Positions 8,853 to 16,861 of a stretch of DNA of 27,559 bases are shown here, piece after piece; the stretch's first letter is position 1; each line of letters opens with the position of its first letter. Both the position numbers and the translations under genes were made by a program. Under the pieces are notes generated by a model. It searched no databases. It was given only the letters and a program-made list of their open reading frames with translations, and was not told the origin of the DNA. This stretch comes from Bacillota bacterium (GTDB taxonomy: Bacteria > Eremiobacterota > SpSt-956 > JAKJGF01): contig JAKPQU010000235.1 of the NCBI GenBank assembly GCA_029555925.1, forward strand, positions 1 through 27,559, given 5' to 3'.

Positions 8853-9575
8853 ATGGAAACTCCTGTATATAGGAGAATATTACTCAAGATAAGCGGAGAA
8901 TTTTTAGCAGGAGATAGAGAATTCGGGCTTGCTCCTGAGAGATTAAATTTTGTCTGTGATGAAATAAAATCTATCAGGGACATAGGAGTGGAAGTTGCTG
9001 TAGTTGTTGGCGGAGGTAATATCTGGCGAGGAGAAAAAGCAGCCGAAGAGCTTTCCATGGAGAGAACTTCGGCTGATCAAATCGGCATGTTAGGTACTGT
9101 CATAAATGGCCTTGCACTTCAGAATATTCTTGAAAAGAAAGGTATGGAAGCCAGGGTTCAGACTGCTATTAATATGCATGGAATTGCAGAACCTTATATA
9201 AAGCGACAGGCAGTAAAGCATCTGGAAAAAGGGCGGATAGTTATTTTTGCAGCAGGCACAGGTAACCCTTATTTTACTACCGATACTGCTGCAACACTCA
9301 GGGGCCTGGAAATAGAGGCTGACGCCTTATTAAAGGCAACAAAGGTAGACGGAGTATATGATAAAGATCCTGTGTTATATCCTGATGCCAGAAAATTCAG
9401 TGAACTGCAATATATCGATGCCCTGGTCAATCGGCTGAAGGTCATGGATGGTGCCGCATTCTCTTTATGTATGGATAATAAATTACCGGTTATAGTATTT
9501 AATATAGGTGAACCTGGAAATCTGATGAAGATAATAAGAGGAGAGAAGATAGGGACAAAGGTTAAAGATAAATAA
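8853..9575 (+). CDS. pyrH: Uridylate kinase (UMP kinase)
   Basis: PyrH phosphorylates UMP to UDP in the cytoplasm and belongs to the amino-acid kinase fold. The 240 residues match the family length. They include ILLKISGEFLAG, VVVGGGNIWRG, ERTSADQIGMLGTVINGLALQ, FAAGTGNPYFTTDTAATLRG and the ATKVDGVYDKDP nucleotide-binding segment. GGAG lies eight bases before the ATG. It sits in the universal tsf-pyrH-frr arrangement. Confidence 0.97.
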   Translation: METPVYRRILLKISGEFLAGDREFGLAPERLNFVCDEIKSIRDIGVEVAVVVGGGNIWRGEKAAEELSMERTSADQIGMLGTVINGLALQNILEKKGMEARVQTAINMHGIAEPYIKRQAVKHLEKGRIVIFAAGTGNPYFTTDTAATLRGLEIEADALLKATKVDGVYDKDPVLYPDARKFSELQYIDALVNRLKVMDGAAFSLCMDNKLPVIVFNIGEPGNLMKIIRGEKIGTKVKDK

Positions 9576-9597
9576 AATTTTAAAAGAGAGGGGTGTA

Positions 9598-9642
9598 ATG
9601 GACACAACTGTCCTTGGGCTTATCTGTTTTTCAGATATATAA
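9598..9642 (+). CDS. Possible 14-codon leader peptide before frr
   Basis: GAGAGGGGTG is followed by an ATG at 9598 and the short frame MDTTVLGLICFSDI, ending at TAA 9640-9642. It is in the same frame as frr and ends 15 bases before the frr start. Two hairpins overlap it: GGACA/TGTCC (9600-9613) and TTGGGCTTATCTG/CAGAT...AAGCTCAA (9614-9648). It may be a leader peptide for translational coupling. Alternatively, the SD may serve frr directly through folding of the hairpins. Confidence 0.3.
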   Translation: MDTTVLGLICFSDI

Positions 9643-9648
9643 GCTCAA
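9600..9648 (+). promoter_or_regulatory. Two adjacent hairpins in the frr leader
   Basis: Hairpin 1 is a 5-bp stem (9600-9604 with 9609-9613). Hairpin 2 has an outer 8-bp stem (9614-9621 with 9641-9648, one G-T pair) and an inner 5-bp stem ATCTG/CAGAT around TTTTT, with an ATAT bulge. They separate the only SD (9588-9593) from the frr ATG at 9658. Confidence 0.6.
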
Positions 9649-9657
9649 ATAAATAAT

Positions 9658-10212
9658 ATGGATAATATTCTGGCTGAAGCTGAAGCTACAATGGTAAAAA
9701 CTGTAGAAGCTACCAAGAAAGATTTTCTGGGTATCAGGACAGGCCGTGCAACTCCAACACTGCTTGATGCAGTCAAGGTAGATTGCTATGGTTCTAAGAT
9801 GCCCTTGAAACAATTAGCCAATATTTCTACACCTGATAAGAGGTTACTTGTTATACAACCATGGGACAAGAATTTAATTAAAGATATAGAGAAATCTATA
9901 ATAAAAGCCAATCTGGGACTTACTCCTTCAATTGACGGAGCTTTAATAAGACTTCCCATACCTCCCCTTACGGAAGATAGAAGGAAGCAGATGGTAAAAA
10001 GCGTCAAGAAAAGAGGAGAAGACGGAAAGGTTGCTCTCAGAAATATTAGAAGAGACGCCATAGAAAAATTGAAAAAGATGGAGAAATCCGGGGAACTTTC
10101 CGAAGATGATGCAAAAAGGGATCAGGAGAAGATGCAAAAAATAACTGATAAATATTCTGACGAAATAGATGCCCTGGTAAACACAAAGACAGAAGAGATT
10201 ACAGAAATATAG
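9658..10212 (+). CDS. frr: Ribosome recycling factor
   Basis: RRF splits post-termination ribosomes together with EF-G. The 184-residue length is standard. The sequence includes FLGIRTGRATPTLLD, YGSKMPLKQLANIS, VIQPWDKNLIKDIEKSI, NLGLTPSIDGALIRLPIPPLTEDRRKQMVK and the helical C-terminus ending in EEITEI. The ATG at 9658 has no adjacent SD (AATAAATAAT precedes it). The nearest SD lies before the hairpin leader. The family assignment is certain. Confidence 0.97.
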   Translation: MDNILAEAEATMVKTVEATKKDFLGIRTGRATPTLLDAVKVDCYGSKMPLKQLANISTPDKRLLVIQPWDKNLIKDIEKSIIKANLGLTPSIDGALIRLPIPPLTEDRRKQMVKSVKKRGEDGKVALRNIRRDAIEKLKKMEKSGELSEDDAKRDQEKMQKITDKYSDEIDALVNTKTEEITEI

Positions 10213-10227
10213 AACAATCTTAGGAGG

Positions 10228-10266
10228 AAAACAAGACAGCAATATAAAATGCTGCTTTTTGTTTTT
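10228..10266 (+). terminator. Terminator-like hairpin between frr and uppS
   Basis: CAGCA (10237-10241) pairs with TGCTG (10250-10254). The flanking AAAACAAGA and CTTTTTGTTTT extend the stem imperfectly and give a T-rich tail. It may terminate or attenuate readthrough from frr. It also sits directly after AGGAGG (10222-10227), so it may instead hold the uppS SD and start together. Confidence 0.45.
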
Positions 10267-10273
10267 ATTTATT

Positions 10274-11044
10274 ATGTTGCCTGAGATCAGCATGACAGAG
10301 CTACAGATCCTTGACCATATAAAAATGGATAAAAAGGCTATTCCTGCTCATATTGCCATTATAATGGATGGTAACAGAAGATGGGCAAGAGAGAAAGGAA
10401 AGCCTTTTTTTGCAGGTCATGCTGCAGGTGCAGATGTTTTAAGAGAGATATGTAAAGCCTGTATAAAAGCCGGAGTAAAGATATTAACAATCTATGCTTT
10501 TTCTGTTGAAAACTGGCATAGATCCGATATAGAAGTAAAATTATTACTCCGGCTTTTTAAGAGATTTGCTGTCAAAGAAAGGGAAAGTTTACTGGAAAAT
10601 AATGTCAGACTTAATATTATCGGTAATCTGATGACATTACCTCCTGCCCTTCAAATAGAACTCTGTAAGACTGCTTCCATGACAGGAGAGAATAAGTCTT
10701 TATTACTCAATCTTGCTATAAATTATAGCAGCAGAAATGAGATAGTGGGAGCAGTTAAAAAAATAGGCAGAATGATAGAAGAAAAGAAAATTACTTCGGA
10801 AGAAATAAACTGTGATTTACTATCAGGTTTACTTTATACGGGAGGCATGCCTGACCCTGATCTGCTTATAAGAACAAGTGGAGAACTCCGGTTAAGTAAT
10901 TTTTTACTATGGCAGATGGCCTATACGGAATTCTGGTTTACAGATAAATACTGGCCTGATTTTCGTCCTGTTGATCTTTATACTGCTATAAGTGCCTATC
11001 AGGATAGAGACAGAAGATTTGGCGGTACAGGTGCAAATGTTTAG
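10274..11044 (+). CDS. uppS: Isoprenyl transferase (undecaprenyl diphosphate synthase type)
   Basis: This cis-prenyltransferase builds the lipid carrier for peptidoglycan. From the ATG at 10274 it has 256 residues. Motifs are AHIAIIMDGNRRWA (catalytic Asp region), ILTIYAFSVENW, the LNLAINYSSRNEI segment and RTSGELRLSNFLLWQMAYTEFWF. The second motif position has R where classic UppS has G (DGNGRWA); DGNRRW is also common in the wider family and may affect chain length. The start is uncertain. TTG 10259, ATG 10274 and ATG 10292 are all in frame, and the only SD (10222-10227) is separated by a hairpin. If that folds, ATG 10274 is correctly spaced. Confidence 0.93.
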   Translation: MLPEISMTELQILDHIKMDKKAIPAHIAIIMDGNRRWAREKGKPFFAGHAAGADVLREICKACIKAGVKILTIYAFSVENWHRSDIEVKLLLRLFKRFAVKERESLLENNVRLNIIGNLMTLPPALQIELCKTASMTGENKSLLLNLAINYSSRNEIVGAVKKIGRMIEEKKITSEEINCDLLSGLLYTGGMPDPDLLIRTSGELRLSNFLLWQMAYTEFWFTDKYWPDFRPVDLYTAISAYQDRDRRFGGTGANV

Positions 11045-11357
11045 ATATATAAATAGTGTCTAATATTTATAATTGAGTAAAAAACGACAGGTGATTTTAT
11101 ATAAAATGGAAAAAGAAATTTATCACAGCATATTCAGAGTGAAAAGTGAACAGTGAAAAATTTTTGATTTTACTTACTTTTCACTATTCACTACTCACTA
11201 TTCACTAATTAATAGATTTAAAAAATTAAGTGGAATTTTCAATAAAAGTGAAACTACCTGTTGTAAAAAACACAATTTATCTTTATATTTACATAAAGTT
11301 ATGATAAAATAAAGGTTAGAGATTTATTGAGGAAGGAGAGATCCAGGGGGATAGACC
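11045..11357. other. 313-base gap between uppS and cdsA with heptad hairpin
   Basis: No convincing gene is present. It contains GTGAAAA GTGAACA GTGAAAA (11139-11159) facing TTTTCAC TATTCAC TACTCAC TATTCAC (about 11178-11206), which can fold into a hairpin with 7-base periodicity. The rest is AT-rich and holds the candidate cdsA promoter near its right end. Confidence 0.7.
11261..11289 (+). promoter_or_regulatory. Possible promoter upstream of cdsA
   Basis: TTGTAA (11261-11266) and TATATT (11284-11289) are 17 bases apart, about 70 bases before the cdsA start. The surroundings are AT-rich, so chance matches are likely. Confidence 0.4.
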
Positions 11358-12173
11358 TTGAAGTTATTAATAAAAGCAATAGTCAGTCTGCTACTTATAG
11401 GATATTGTATCCTTTTATATATTTTTGGTAACCTTGTTGCTACAGCAGGTATATCGGTTTTTATTTTCGGCTGTCTTTATGAGTTTTATGGCTTATGTGA
11501 AAAACTGCAGTTAAAGCCTCTTAAAATACTGGGATTATCTGTAACATGCTGCTTAATCTGTGAAGCTTATATAAATAATCTGGAAGGTATGTTACATATA
11601 CTTCTTCTCGCTGTTTTCTTAACATTTTTAATAGTTGTTCTGAATAAAAATCATGGCCACAATGCTTTTCTGGATGCCGCCGTAACTATTTTTGGTCTTG
11701 TTTATATAGTTTTTCCCATGTGCCATCTGATTTTACTGTGTGTTCACCCTGCTCAGGGAAGACCGGGAGGGACGGATTTCTTTATATTTATAATATTCTG
11801 TAATTCCGTATGTGACATGTGTGCAAACGGTATAGGTTCATGGTTTGGAAAAAGGAAGATGTTATCCCATGTAAGCCCGAGCAAAACTGTAGAAGGAACG
11901 ATAGGCGGAATAATTATGGCAGTTCTTGTATCTATTCCTGCAGGTTATCTTATAAAATTTCCTCTTACCCATAGTTTACTCTCAGGTTTAACTATTGCTG
12001 TATCCGGAGTTGTCGGAGATTTCAGCGAATCTCTTATAAAAAGATGTGCCGGGGTGAAAGATACAGCCAATGTGTTTGTTGAACATGGCGGTATGATGGA
12101 TAGATGTGACAGTCTTTTTATGAGTTCTTTTTTCTTTTATTTCTATTTATATTATTTCTTCTGGCATATGTAG
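11358..12173 (+). CDS. cdsA: Phosphatidate cytidylyltransferase (CDP-diglyceride synthase)
   Basis: CdsA is an integral membrane enzyme that makes CDP-diacylglycerol from phosphatidate and CTP. The 271 residues are largely hydrophobic, with about seven to eight membrane segments. The C-terminal signature is clear: SPSKTVEGTIGG, then GDFSESLIKRCAGVKD and HGGMMDRCDSLF. The residues before HGG are VE rather than the usual PG, a small departure from the consensus. The start is TTG at 11358. GGGGG (11346-11350) and AAGGAG lie upstream. It precedes dxr, as in many bacteria. Confidence 0.95.
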   Translation: MKLLIKAIVSLLLIGYCILLYIFGNLVATAGISVFIFGCLYEFYGLCEKLQLKPLKILGLSVTCCLICEAYINNLEGMLHILLLAVFLTFLIVVLNKNHGHNAFLDAAVTIFGLVYIVFPMCHLILLCVHPAQGRPGGTDFFIFIIFCNSVCDMCANGIGSWFGKRKMLSHVSPSKTVEGTIGGIIMAVLVSIPAGYLIKFPLTHSLLSGLTIAVSGVVGDFSESLIKRCAGVKDTANVFVEHGGMMDRCDSLFMSSFFFYFYLYYFFWHM

Positions 12174-12196
12174 TATTAAGAAAGGTTCGGACATTA

Positions 12197-13354
12197 ATGA
12201 AAGCAATATCAATTTTAGGTTCTACCGGCTCAATAGGAAGGCAGGCCCTTGAGGTTATTTCCAATTTCCCGGAAAAATTTAGAGTTACAGGACTTGCTGC
12301 AGGAAGCAATATAGAACTTTTAGCAGAACAGATAAAAAAGTTCAGGCCTGAAATAGTATCTGTAGGTGAAGAAAAATCCATAAAAAAGTTAAAAGAATTT
12401 CTTGGCGAATATATACCGGAAGTCTATTTCGGCTCTGAAGGTCTTATAAAAGTAGCAGCATATAAAGAAACAGAGCTTGTACTATTGGCTGTTGTAGGCC
12501 ATATTGGTCTTGTACCTGCCATTAAAGCCATAGAGGAAGGAAAAGACATTGCTCTTGCAAATAAAGAAACCCTTGTCACAGGAGGAGAGCTTATAGAAGA
12601 TCTTTTGAAAAAGAATAACGTGAAAATTTTGCCTGTAGACAGTGAACACAGTGCTATATTTCAATGCCTTGCCGGTAATACAAAAAGTGATATTTCCAGA
12701 ATAATTCTTACTGCTTCAGGAGGACCTTTCAGACATATGGCTCCCGAAGATTTCAGTTCGATTACCCCTGAAGATGCCCTGGCACATCCTACATGGAATA
12801 TGGGAAAAAAAGTTACTGTAGATTCTGCTACATTGATGAATAAAGGTTTTGAAGTTATAGAAGCCAGATGGTTATTTAATGTACCTGTAGATAATATTCA
12901 GGTCTTAATACATCCCCAGAGTATAGTTCATTCTCTTGTAGAGTTTAAAGATAGATCTGTTATGGCCCAGTTGAGCCCTCCTGATATGAGACTTCCCATA
13001 CAGTATGCTCTTACTTATCCTGAAAGATGGGACGGAACAGGATTAAAATCTCTTGATCTTATTCAGGCAGGGAGGCTTGAGTTTTATCCTCCCGATACAG
13101 ATAAATTTCCCTGTCTTTCTCTTGCCTGTAAAGCTATAAAAGAAGGAGGAACCAGACCGGCAGTTCTGAATGCTGCAAATGAAGTTGCAGTAGCAGCCTT
13201 TCTTGAGAAAAAACTTCTTTTTAACGAAATCCCTGTACTTATTTCACAGGTTTTAAAAGAACATATAAATCAGGAGGGAAAATCTATTGAACATATATTA
13301 AGTGATACATACTGGGCTACGAACAGAGCAAAGGAAATTTTAAAGATAGTTTAG
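12197..13354 (+). CDS. dxr: 1-deoxy-D-xylulose 5-phosphate reductoisomerase
   Basis: Dxr is the committed step of the MEP isoprenoid pathway; it converts DXP to MEP with NADPH. The 385-residue protein has the NADPH loop GSTGSIG (8-14), NKETLVTGG, the metal ligands D148 and E150 in PVDSEHSAIFQ, E219 in NKGFEVIEARWLF, and HPQSIVHSLVEF. An SD-like AAGAAAGG precedes the ATG. Its product leads to the substrate of UppS encoded upstream. The stop codon is embedded in the start of an AGAGTTT heptad array. Confidence 0.97.
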   Translation: MKAISILGSTGSIGRQALEVISNFPEKFRVTGLAAGSNIELLAEQIKKFRPEIVSVGEEKSIKKLKEFLGEYIPEVYFGSEGLIKVAAYKETELVLLAVVGHIGLVPAIKAIEEGKDIALANKETLVTGGELIEDLLKKNNVKILPVDSEHSAIFQCLAGNTKSDISRIILTASGGPFRHMAPEDFSSITPEDALAHPTWNMGKKVTVDSATLMNKGFEVIEARWLFNVPVDNIQVLIHPQSIVHSLVEFKDRSVMAQLSPPDMRLPIQYALTYPERWDGTGLKSLDLIQAGRLEFYPPDTDKFPCLSLACKAIKEGGTRPAVLNAANEVAVAAFLEKKLLFNEIPVLISQVLKEHINQEGKSIEHILSDTYWATNRAKEILKIV

Positions 13355-13440
13355 AGTTTAAAGTTGAGAGTTGAGAGTTTTAGAGTTTAGAGTTTATGGT
13401 TTGTAATAAACCATAAACCATAAACTTTAAACCGTAAACT
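13354..13440. repeat. AGAGTTT/AAACCAT heptad inverted array
   Basis: Seven heptads of the type GAGTTTA, AAGTTGA, GAGTTGA, AGAGTTT and ATGGTTT are followed by GTAAT and then AAACCAT AAACCAT AAACTTT AAACCGT AAACT. TTTATGGTTT and AAACCATAAA are perfectly complementary around the spacer. The array sits between the dxr stop and the rseP SD. It differs in sequence from the GTGA-type arrays but has the same 7-base period and mirror layout. Confidence 0.85.
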
Positions 13441-13463
13441 AATTAAGAAGGGAGTTAATAACG

Positions 13464-14841
13464 TTGTTACTATATAATCTTTCAATAAGTATGACACCGC
13501 AGGATCTCGGATATTATGCAGGTGCCATATTTTTATTTGGCCTTATGATAATGGCTCATGAATTCGGTCATTTTATTATTGCCAAACGTTCTGGCATAAG
13601 AGTGGAGGAATTTTCTTTTGGCTTCGGTCCGAAAATTTTATCAAAGAAAAAAGGTGAAACAGTTTATTCCTGGAGAGCAGTACCTCTGGGAGGTTTTGTT
13701 CATATGGTAGGTGAAGATGCCGATAAGAGTGATGATTCTGACCCTGGAAGTTTTCAGAACAAGAGTTTTTTTGCCAGAATGGCAGTTAGCGGCAGGGCCT
13801 GCCATGAATTACATTCTTGCCTTTATTATATTTTTTCTTTTATTTTTATTCCTTGGCGAACCGGAACATACGACAGAACTTGGAGAAATTCGTCCCGGTT
13901 TCCCTGCTTATAAAGCAGGACTCAGAGAAGGTGATATAGTTCAATCTATAAACGGAACCAGTCTGGCCCTGGAAGAAGGTATGAAAATGAGAGGGCTTAT
14001 TAAATCGAATGCCGGTAAGGAGCTTGATCTGGTTGTAAACAGGAACGGTAATATATTGAACTATAAGGTTACCCCTACATCAGAAGGACAGCTGGGATTT
14101 TTAATGAGTTTCGGCCCCTATACAAATATTATAGAAAGTGTTAAGGAAGGCTCGGCGGAAGAAAAAGCAGGTCTTAAAAAAGGTGATGAAGTACAGTGGG
14201 TAATGACTGAAGGAAAGGAAAAGAAAGAATTAACACATGATGACGGAATGTTATTGTTTCAGACTATAAGAGCAGGTGAAGGGCAGAAGGTTTTTATGGG
14301 AGTAAAGAGAGATAATGGCCTTCTTAATATTGAATTCACACCTCTTTTGATAGCAAAAGACAGTAATGAAAAACAAATAAAATTAAATTTTTATTTAAAA
14401 TATATTTACAGGAGCCAGAATCCTCTTAAAGCTGTTGCAAGTGCCATAAGACAGGTTTATATGTATACGATTATGGTCGTAAGTTCTCTTTCCATATTAT
14501 TCAGCGGTGAAGTACCTTTATCGAAGAGTGTATCGGGACCTGTCGGAATTGTGGCTGCTATGAGGGATGTTGGGACACAGAAGGGCATATATGATTATAT
14601 AGTTGTAGCGGCTATTTTGAATATAGGTATAGGATTTTTCAATCTTTTACCTATACCTGCTCTGGATGGTATGAGACTTGTGTTCCTGGCTGTAGGAGCA
14701 ATGAGGCGTAAAACAGTAAACCAGCAGACAGAAGGGATTATTCATTATATAGGCTTTGCGGTTTTATTTCTTATTATGATAGCAGTTACGTGCCTGGATA
14801 TACACAGGTTATGGAGCGGAGAAAGTATTATACCGAAATAA
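13464..14841 (+). CDS. rseP: Site-2 zinc metalloprotease RseP/RasP family, interrupted by a frameshift
   Basis: This is an intramembrane protease that clips membrane-bound regulators such as anti-sigma factors. The first part (TTG 13464, AAGGGAG upstream) has the zinc motif HEFGH (H32, E33, H36) and the PLGGFVHMVGED loop. The frame then breaks at about 13788: the family expects RMAV-x-AAGPAMN, and here RMAV continues in frame 0 while AAGPAMNYILAF is in frame +1. The second part has two PDZ-like domains (IRPGFPAYKAGLREGDIV; VKEGSAEEKAGLKKGDEV) and the C-terminal NLLPIPALDGMRL motif. Both halves are otherwise intact, so a sequencing or assembly error, a recent lesion or recoding are all possible. 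Without a shift, translation stops at 13913. Confidence 0.88.
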
Positions 14842-14850
14842 GGGGTACAC

Positions 14851-15339
14851 ATGAAGGAATATAAGGAAATAATTATACGTAAAGCAGAAATTCAGGATGT
14901 TCCGTCTATTGTAAAGCTGGCCTCTGAGTCCATTATACACAGTGTTTCTCCCTTTCGTAATATGGATATTCAGAAAGCAATAGAGTACAGGAGAGATGAT
15001 TTAAAGGAAATAGAAAAGTGGATTTCTCCCGAAAGTCATGGCATACTTCTTGTAGCAGAAACAGATAAAGGAGAATTCTGCGGTCATGTAATACTTGTTA
15101 CCGGATATTTCGGCTTAACAGGTGATCCTCTGGGATGGATCCTTGATATTACCGTATGTCCTTCCTTACGAGGAACAGGATTAAGTCAGAAGCTTCATGA
15201 GATTGTAGAGATTATATTAAAAGAACAACATATAGGTGGTATCTGTCTTGGAGTTACTTCGGTAAATGAGAGAGCAGTGAATTTTTATAAAAAACTGGGC
15301 TATCAGGAAGAATTTGTTCAGATAGTAAAGGTTTTATAG
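14851..15339 (+). CDS. GNAT family N-acetyltransferase
   Basis: The 162-residue protein has the GNAT fold: a first strand and helix (IIIRKAEIQDVPSIVKLASESI), a central GHVILVTGYF strand, motif A with the acetyl-CoA pyrophosphate loop (DITVCPSLRGTGLSQKLHEIV) and motif B (GVTSVNERAVNFYKKLGYQ). The substrate is unknown; the ending resembles small-molecule or ribosomal-protein acetyltransferases. The SD AAGGGG (14840-14845) overlaps the rseP stop, so the gene is probably translationally coupled to rseP. Confidence 0.85.
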   Translation: MKEYKEIIIRKAEIQDVPSIVKLASESIIHSVSPFRNMDIQKAIEYRRDDLKEIEKWISPESHGILLVAETDKGEFCGHVILVTGYFGLTGDPLGWILDITVCPSLRGTGLSQKLHEIVEIILKEQHIGGICLGVTSVNERAVNFYKKLGYQEEFVQIVKVL

Positions 15340-15344
15340 GATAG

Positions 15345-15432
15345 TGAAGAGTGAAAAGTAGGGGCGAACCACTGTGTTCGCCCGGTACCGGTGAAAAGAC
15401 GTATCAGGGAACCACCCGTCACGCATCACGAT
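15345..15432. repeat. Heptads plus 51-bp palindrome-cored repeat, copy 2
   Basis: GTGAAGA GTGAAAA GTAGGGG leads into a 51-bp unit (15351-15401) matching 3569-3619. Here the core arms GGGCGAAC and GTTCGCCC pair perfectly, whereas copy 1 has CC/GG in the corresponding stem. CGTCACGCATCACG heptads follow (15418-15431). Confidence 0.8.
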
Positions 15433-15458
15433 TATAATTTAGAGGTACGGTGAGAAAA

Positions 15459-16220
15459 ATGATAGAAATAAATAATGTTACTAAAACTTATAAACTTGGC
15501 GCTCATGAAATAAAAGCCCTGAGAAAGATATCTCTTAAGATTGAACCGAAGGAGTTTGTCGCTATTATGGGGCCTTCCGGTTCCGGTAAATCCACTCTTA
15601 TGAATATCCTGGGCTGTCTGGATAAACCGTCTGATGGTTCCTATAAACTTGACGGGATAGAAGTAAAAGATATGAATGATAATCAACTTGCAAAGATAAG
15701 GAATCAAAAAATAGGTTTTGTATTTCAGAGTTTTAACCTTCTTCCCAGAACAACTGCCTTGAAAAATGTAGAATTACCACTGATTTATGCAGGAAAATAT
15801 AACAGAACGGCCCTTGCTCAGGAAGCACTTGAACTGGTTGGCTTAAAAGAAAGGCTCAATCATAAACCAAATGAACTTTCCGGAGGACAGAGGCAGAGAG
15901 TTGCCATAGCACGGGCCCTTGTAAATAAACCGGGACTTATCCTGGCCGATGAACCTACAGGCAATATAGATTCTATTGCCGGAGAAGAAATTATGGAGAT
16001 TTTTCAGAACCTGAATGAACAGGGTATAACTATTGTACTTGTGACACATGAAGAAAATATATCGGAACATGCAAAAAGAACAATAAGATTTAGAGATGGA
16101 CGAATAGTAGAAGACAGGCAGATTGGCAAAAGAAGAAGTGCAAAAGAAGAATTAAAAATTTTATTGGAAAGTGAAGAGTATAAGAATAATAATAACAGAA
16201 ATTCAGGTAACAGTCACTGA
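15459..16220 (+). CDS. ABC transporter ATP-binding protein (MacB/LolD type), no permease nearby
   Basis: The 253-residue nucleotide-binding subunit has Walker [10 protein letters not shown] (38-46), the Q-loop in [10 protein letters not shown], signature LSGGQ (140-144) in [15 protein letters not shown], Walker B with D164 and E165 in ADEPTGNID and switch H197 in LVTHEE. The [19 protein letters not shown] stretch is typical of the MacB/LolD/FtsE-like class. A GTG at 15450 is a possible alternative start; I prefer the ATG at 15459 by spacing from AGAGGT (15441-15446). The C-terminus ends in an Asn-rich tail. No MacB/FtsX permease follows; the next gene is a short membrane protein after 318 bases. 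Confidence 0.9.
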   Translation: MIEINNVTKTYKLGAHEIKALRKISLKIEPKEFVAIMGPSGSGKSTLMNILGCLDKPSDGSYKLDGIEVKDMNDNQLAKIRNQKIGFVFQSFNLLPRTTALKNVELPLIYAGKYNRTALAQEALELVGLKERLNHKPNELSGGQRQRVAIARALVNKPGLILADEPTGNIDSIAGEEIMEIFQNLNEQGITIVLVTHEENISEHAKRTIRFRDGRIVEDRQIGKRRSAKEELKILLESEEYKNNNNRNSGNSH

Positions 16221-16538
16221 AAAGCTGACTGCTGATAGCTACGGTGGTGAGCATAAATAATACATGTTTGCTCTCGTGACGCGTAACGCGTTACGCGTGA
16301 CAGGAGCAAGACTTTTATTACATGCTTATGCTCAGGTCAATAGTATATTATTTCGTAATCCGTGACGAACGCGTTATGGGAGGACATTAATTGACAGATA
16401 TATTTTAATTCCAATAAAAGCTGACTGCTGACTGCTAATAGCTAATTGCTAATATTATTTCATATTTTTAGAAGGGTTTTTTATTATAAATATAGAAAAG
16501 AATATTGATTTACCAGTTATTTTATCACTAGGAGAGCT
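16221..16538. other. 318-base gap rich in palindromes and heptads
   Basis: No gene is visible. It holds GCTGACT-type heptads at both ends (about 16222-16240 and 16421-16452), a large palindromic element (16248-16334) and a TTGACA at 16391-16396 that lacks a good -10 partner. It separates the ABC ATPase from the tubulin-like operon and is the likely place for that operon's promoter. Confidence 0.6.
16248..16334. repeat. 87-bp palindromic element with heptad core, copy A
   Basis: Nested complementary arms are TGAGCATAA (16248-16256) with TTATGCTCA (16326-16334), TTGCTC (16268-16273) with GAGCAA (16304-16309), and a perfect 20-base palindrome ACGCGTAACGCGTTACGCGT (16279-16298) at the centre. 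The right part (16295-16342) matches 27378-27425 at 40 of 48 positions. Confidence 0.75.
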
Positions 16539-16847
16539 ATGATGGAAAAAATTGTATCTCTACTTTCTATCAGTATGTCGGAAGGACACCTTGTAAATCA
16601 GTTTATCTGGCTGCTCGGTGGTTCTATTCTTATAATTATTTTTTCTTTCATAATGTTTCAGTTACTCTGGAAATCATTTAAAGTTGAAGCTATTAAATCC
16701 AGTAAAATCTCAATAATTACAGCTCTCCTGTTAATCTTTGTATGGTTTACCATATTATTTAGTGCCATTATTTCTGTTCATTTTATAATAATAATAGGTA
16801 TTATAATAGTATCTGTTCTTTTTATTACAGTGTCAAAACTTGAGTGA
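16539..16847 (+). CDS. Small hydrophobic membrane protein, unknown function
   Basis: The 102-residue protein has a short N-terminal stretch, a membrane span at about 22-44 (IWLLGGSILIIIFSFIMFQLLW), a basic loop (KSFKVEAIKSSK) and one or two further spans at about 57-98. I do not recognise a family. GGAGAG lies directly upstream; ATG 16539 and ATG 16542 are both usable. It is about 200 bases upstream of the tubulin-like gene on the same strand, so it may be the first gene of that operon, although a repeat copy and a heptad array lie between. Confidence 0.65.
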   Translation: MMEKIVSLLSISMSEGHLVNQFIWLLGGSILIIIFSFIMFQLLWKSFKVEAIKSSKISIITALLLIFVWFTILFSAIISVHFIIIIGIIIVSVLFITVSKLE

Positions 16848-16861
16848 ATTTTTAATGAAGT

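Noticed and set aside
13711..14841. Second half of rseP as an independent gene starting at 13711
   Set aside because: The residues before AAGPAMN in that frame are out-of-frame translation of the first half; family alignment shows one protein broken at 13788.
16391..16420. TTGACA at 16391 as promoter of the tubulin-like operon
   Set aside because: The expected -10 positions read ATAAAA or TAAAAG, too poor for a confident call; kept only as a note in the gap description.
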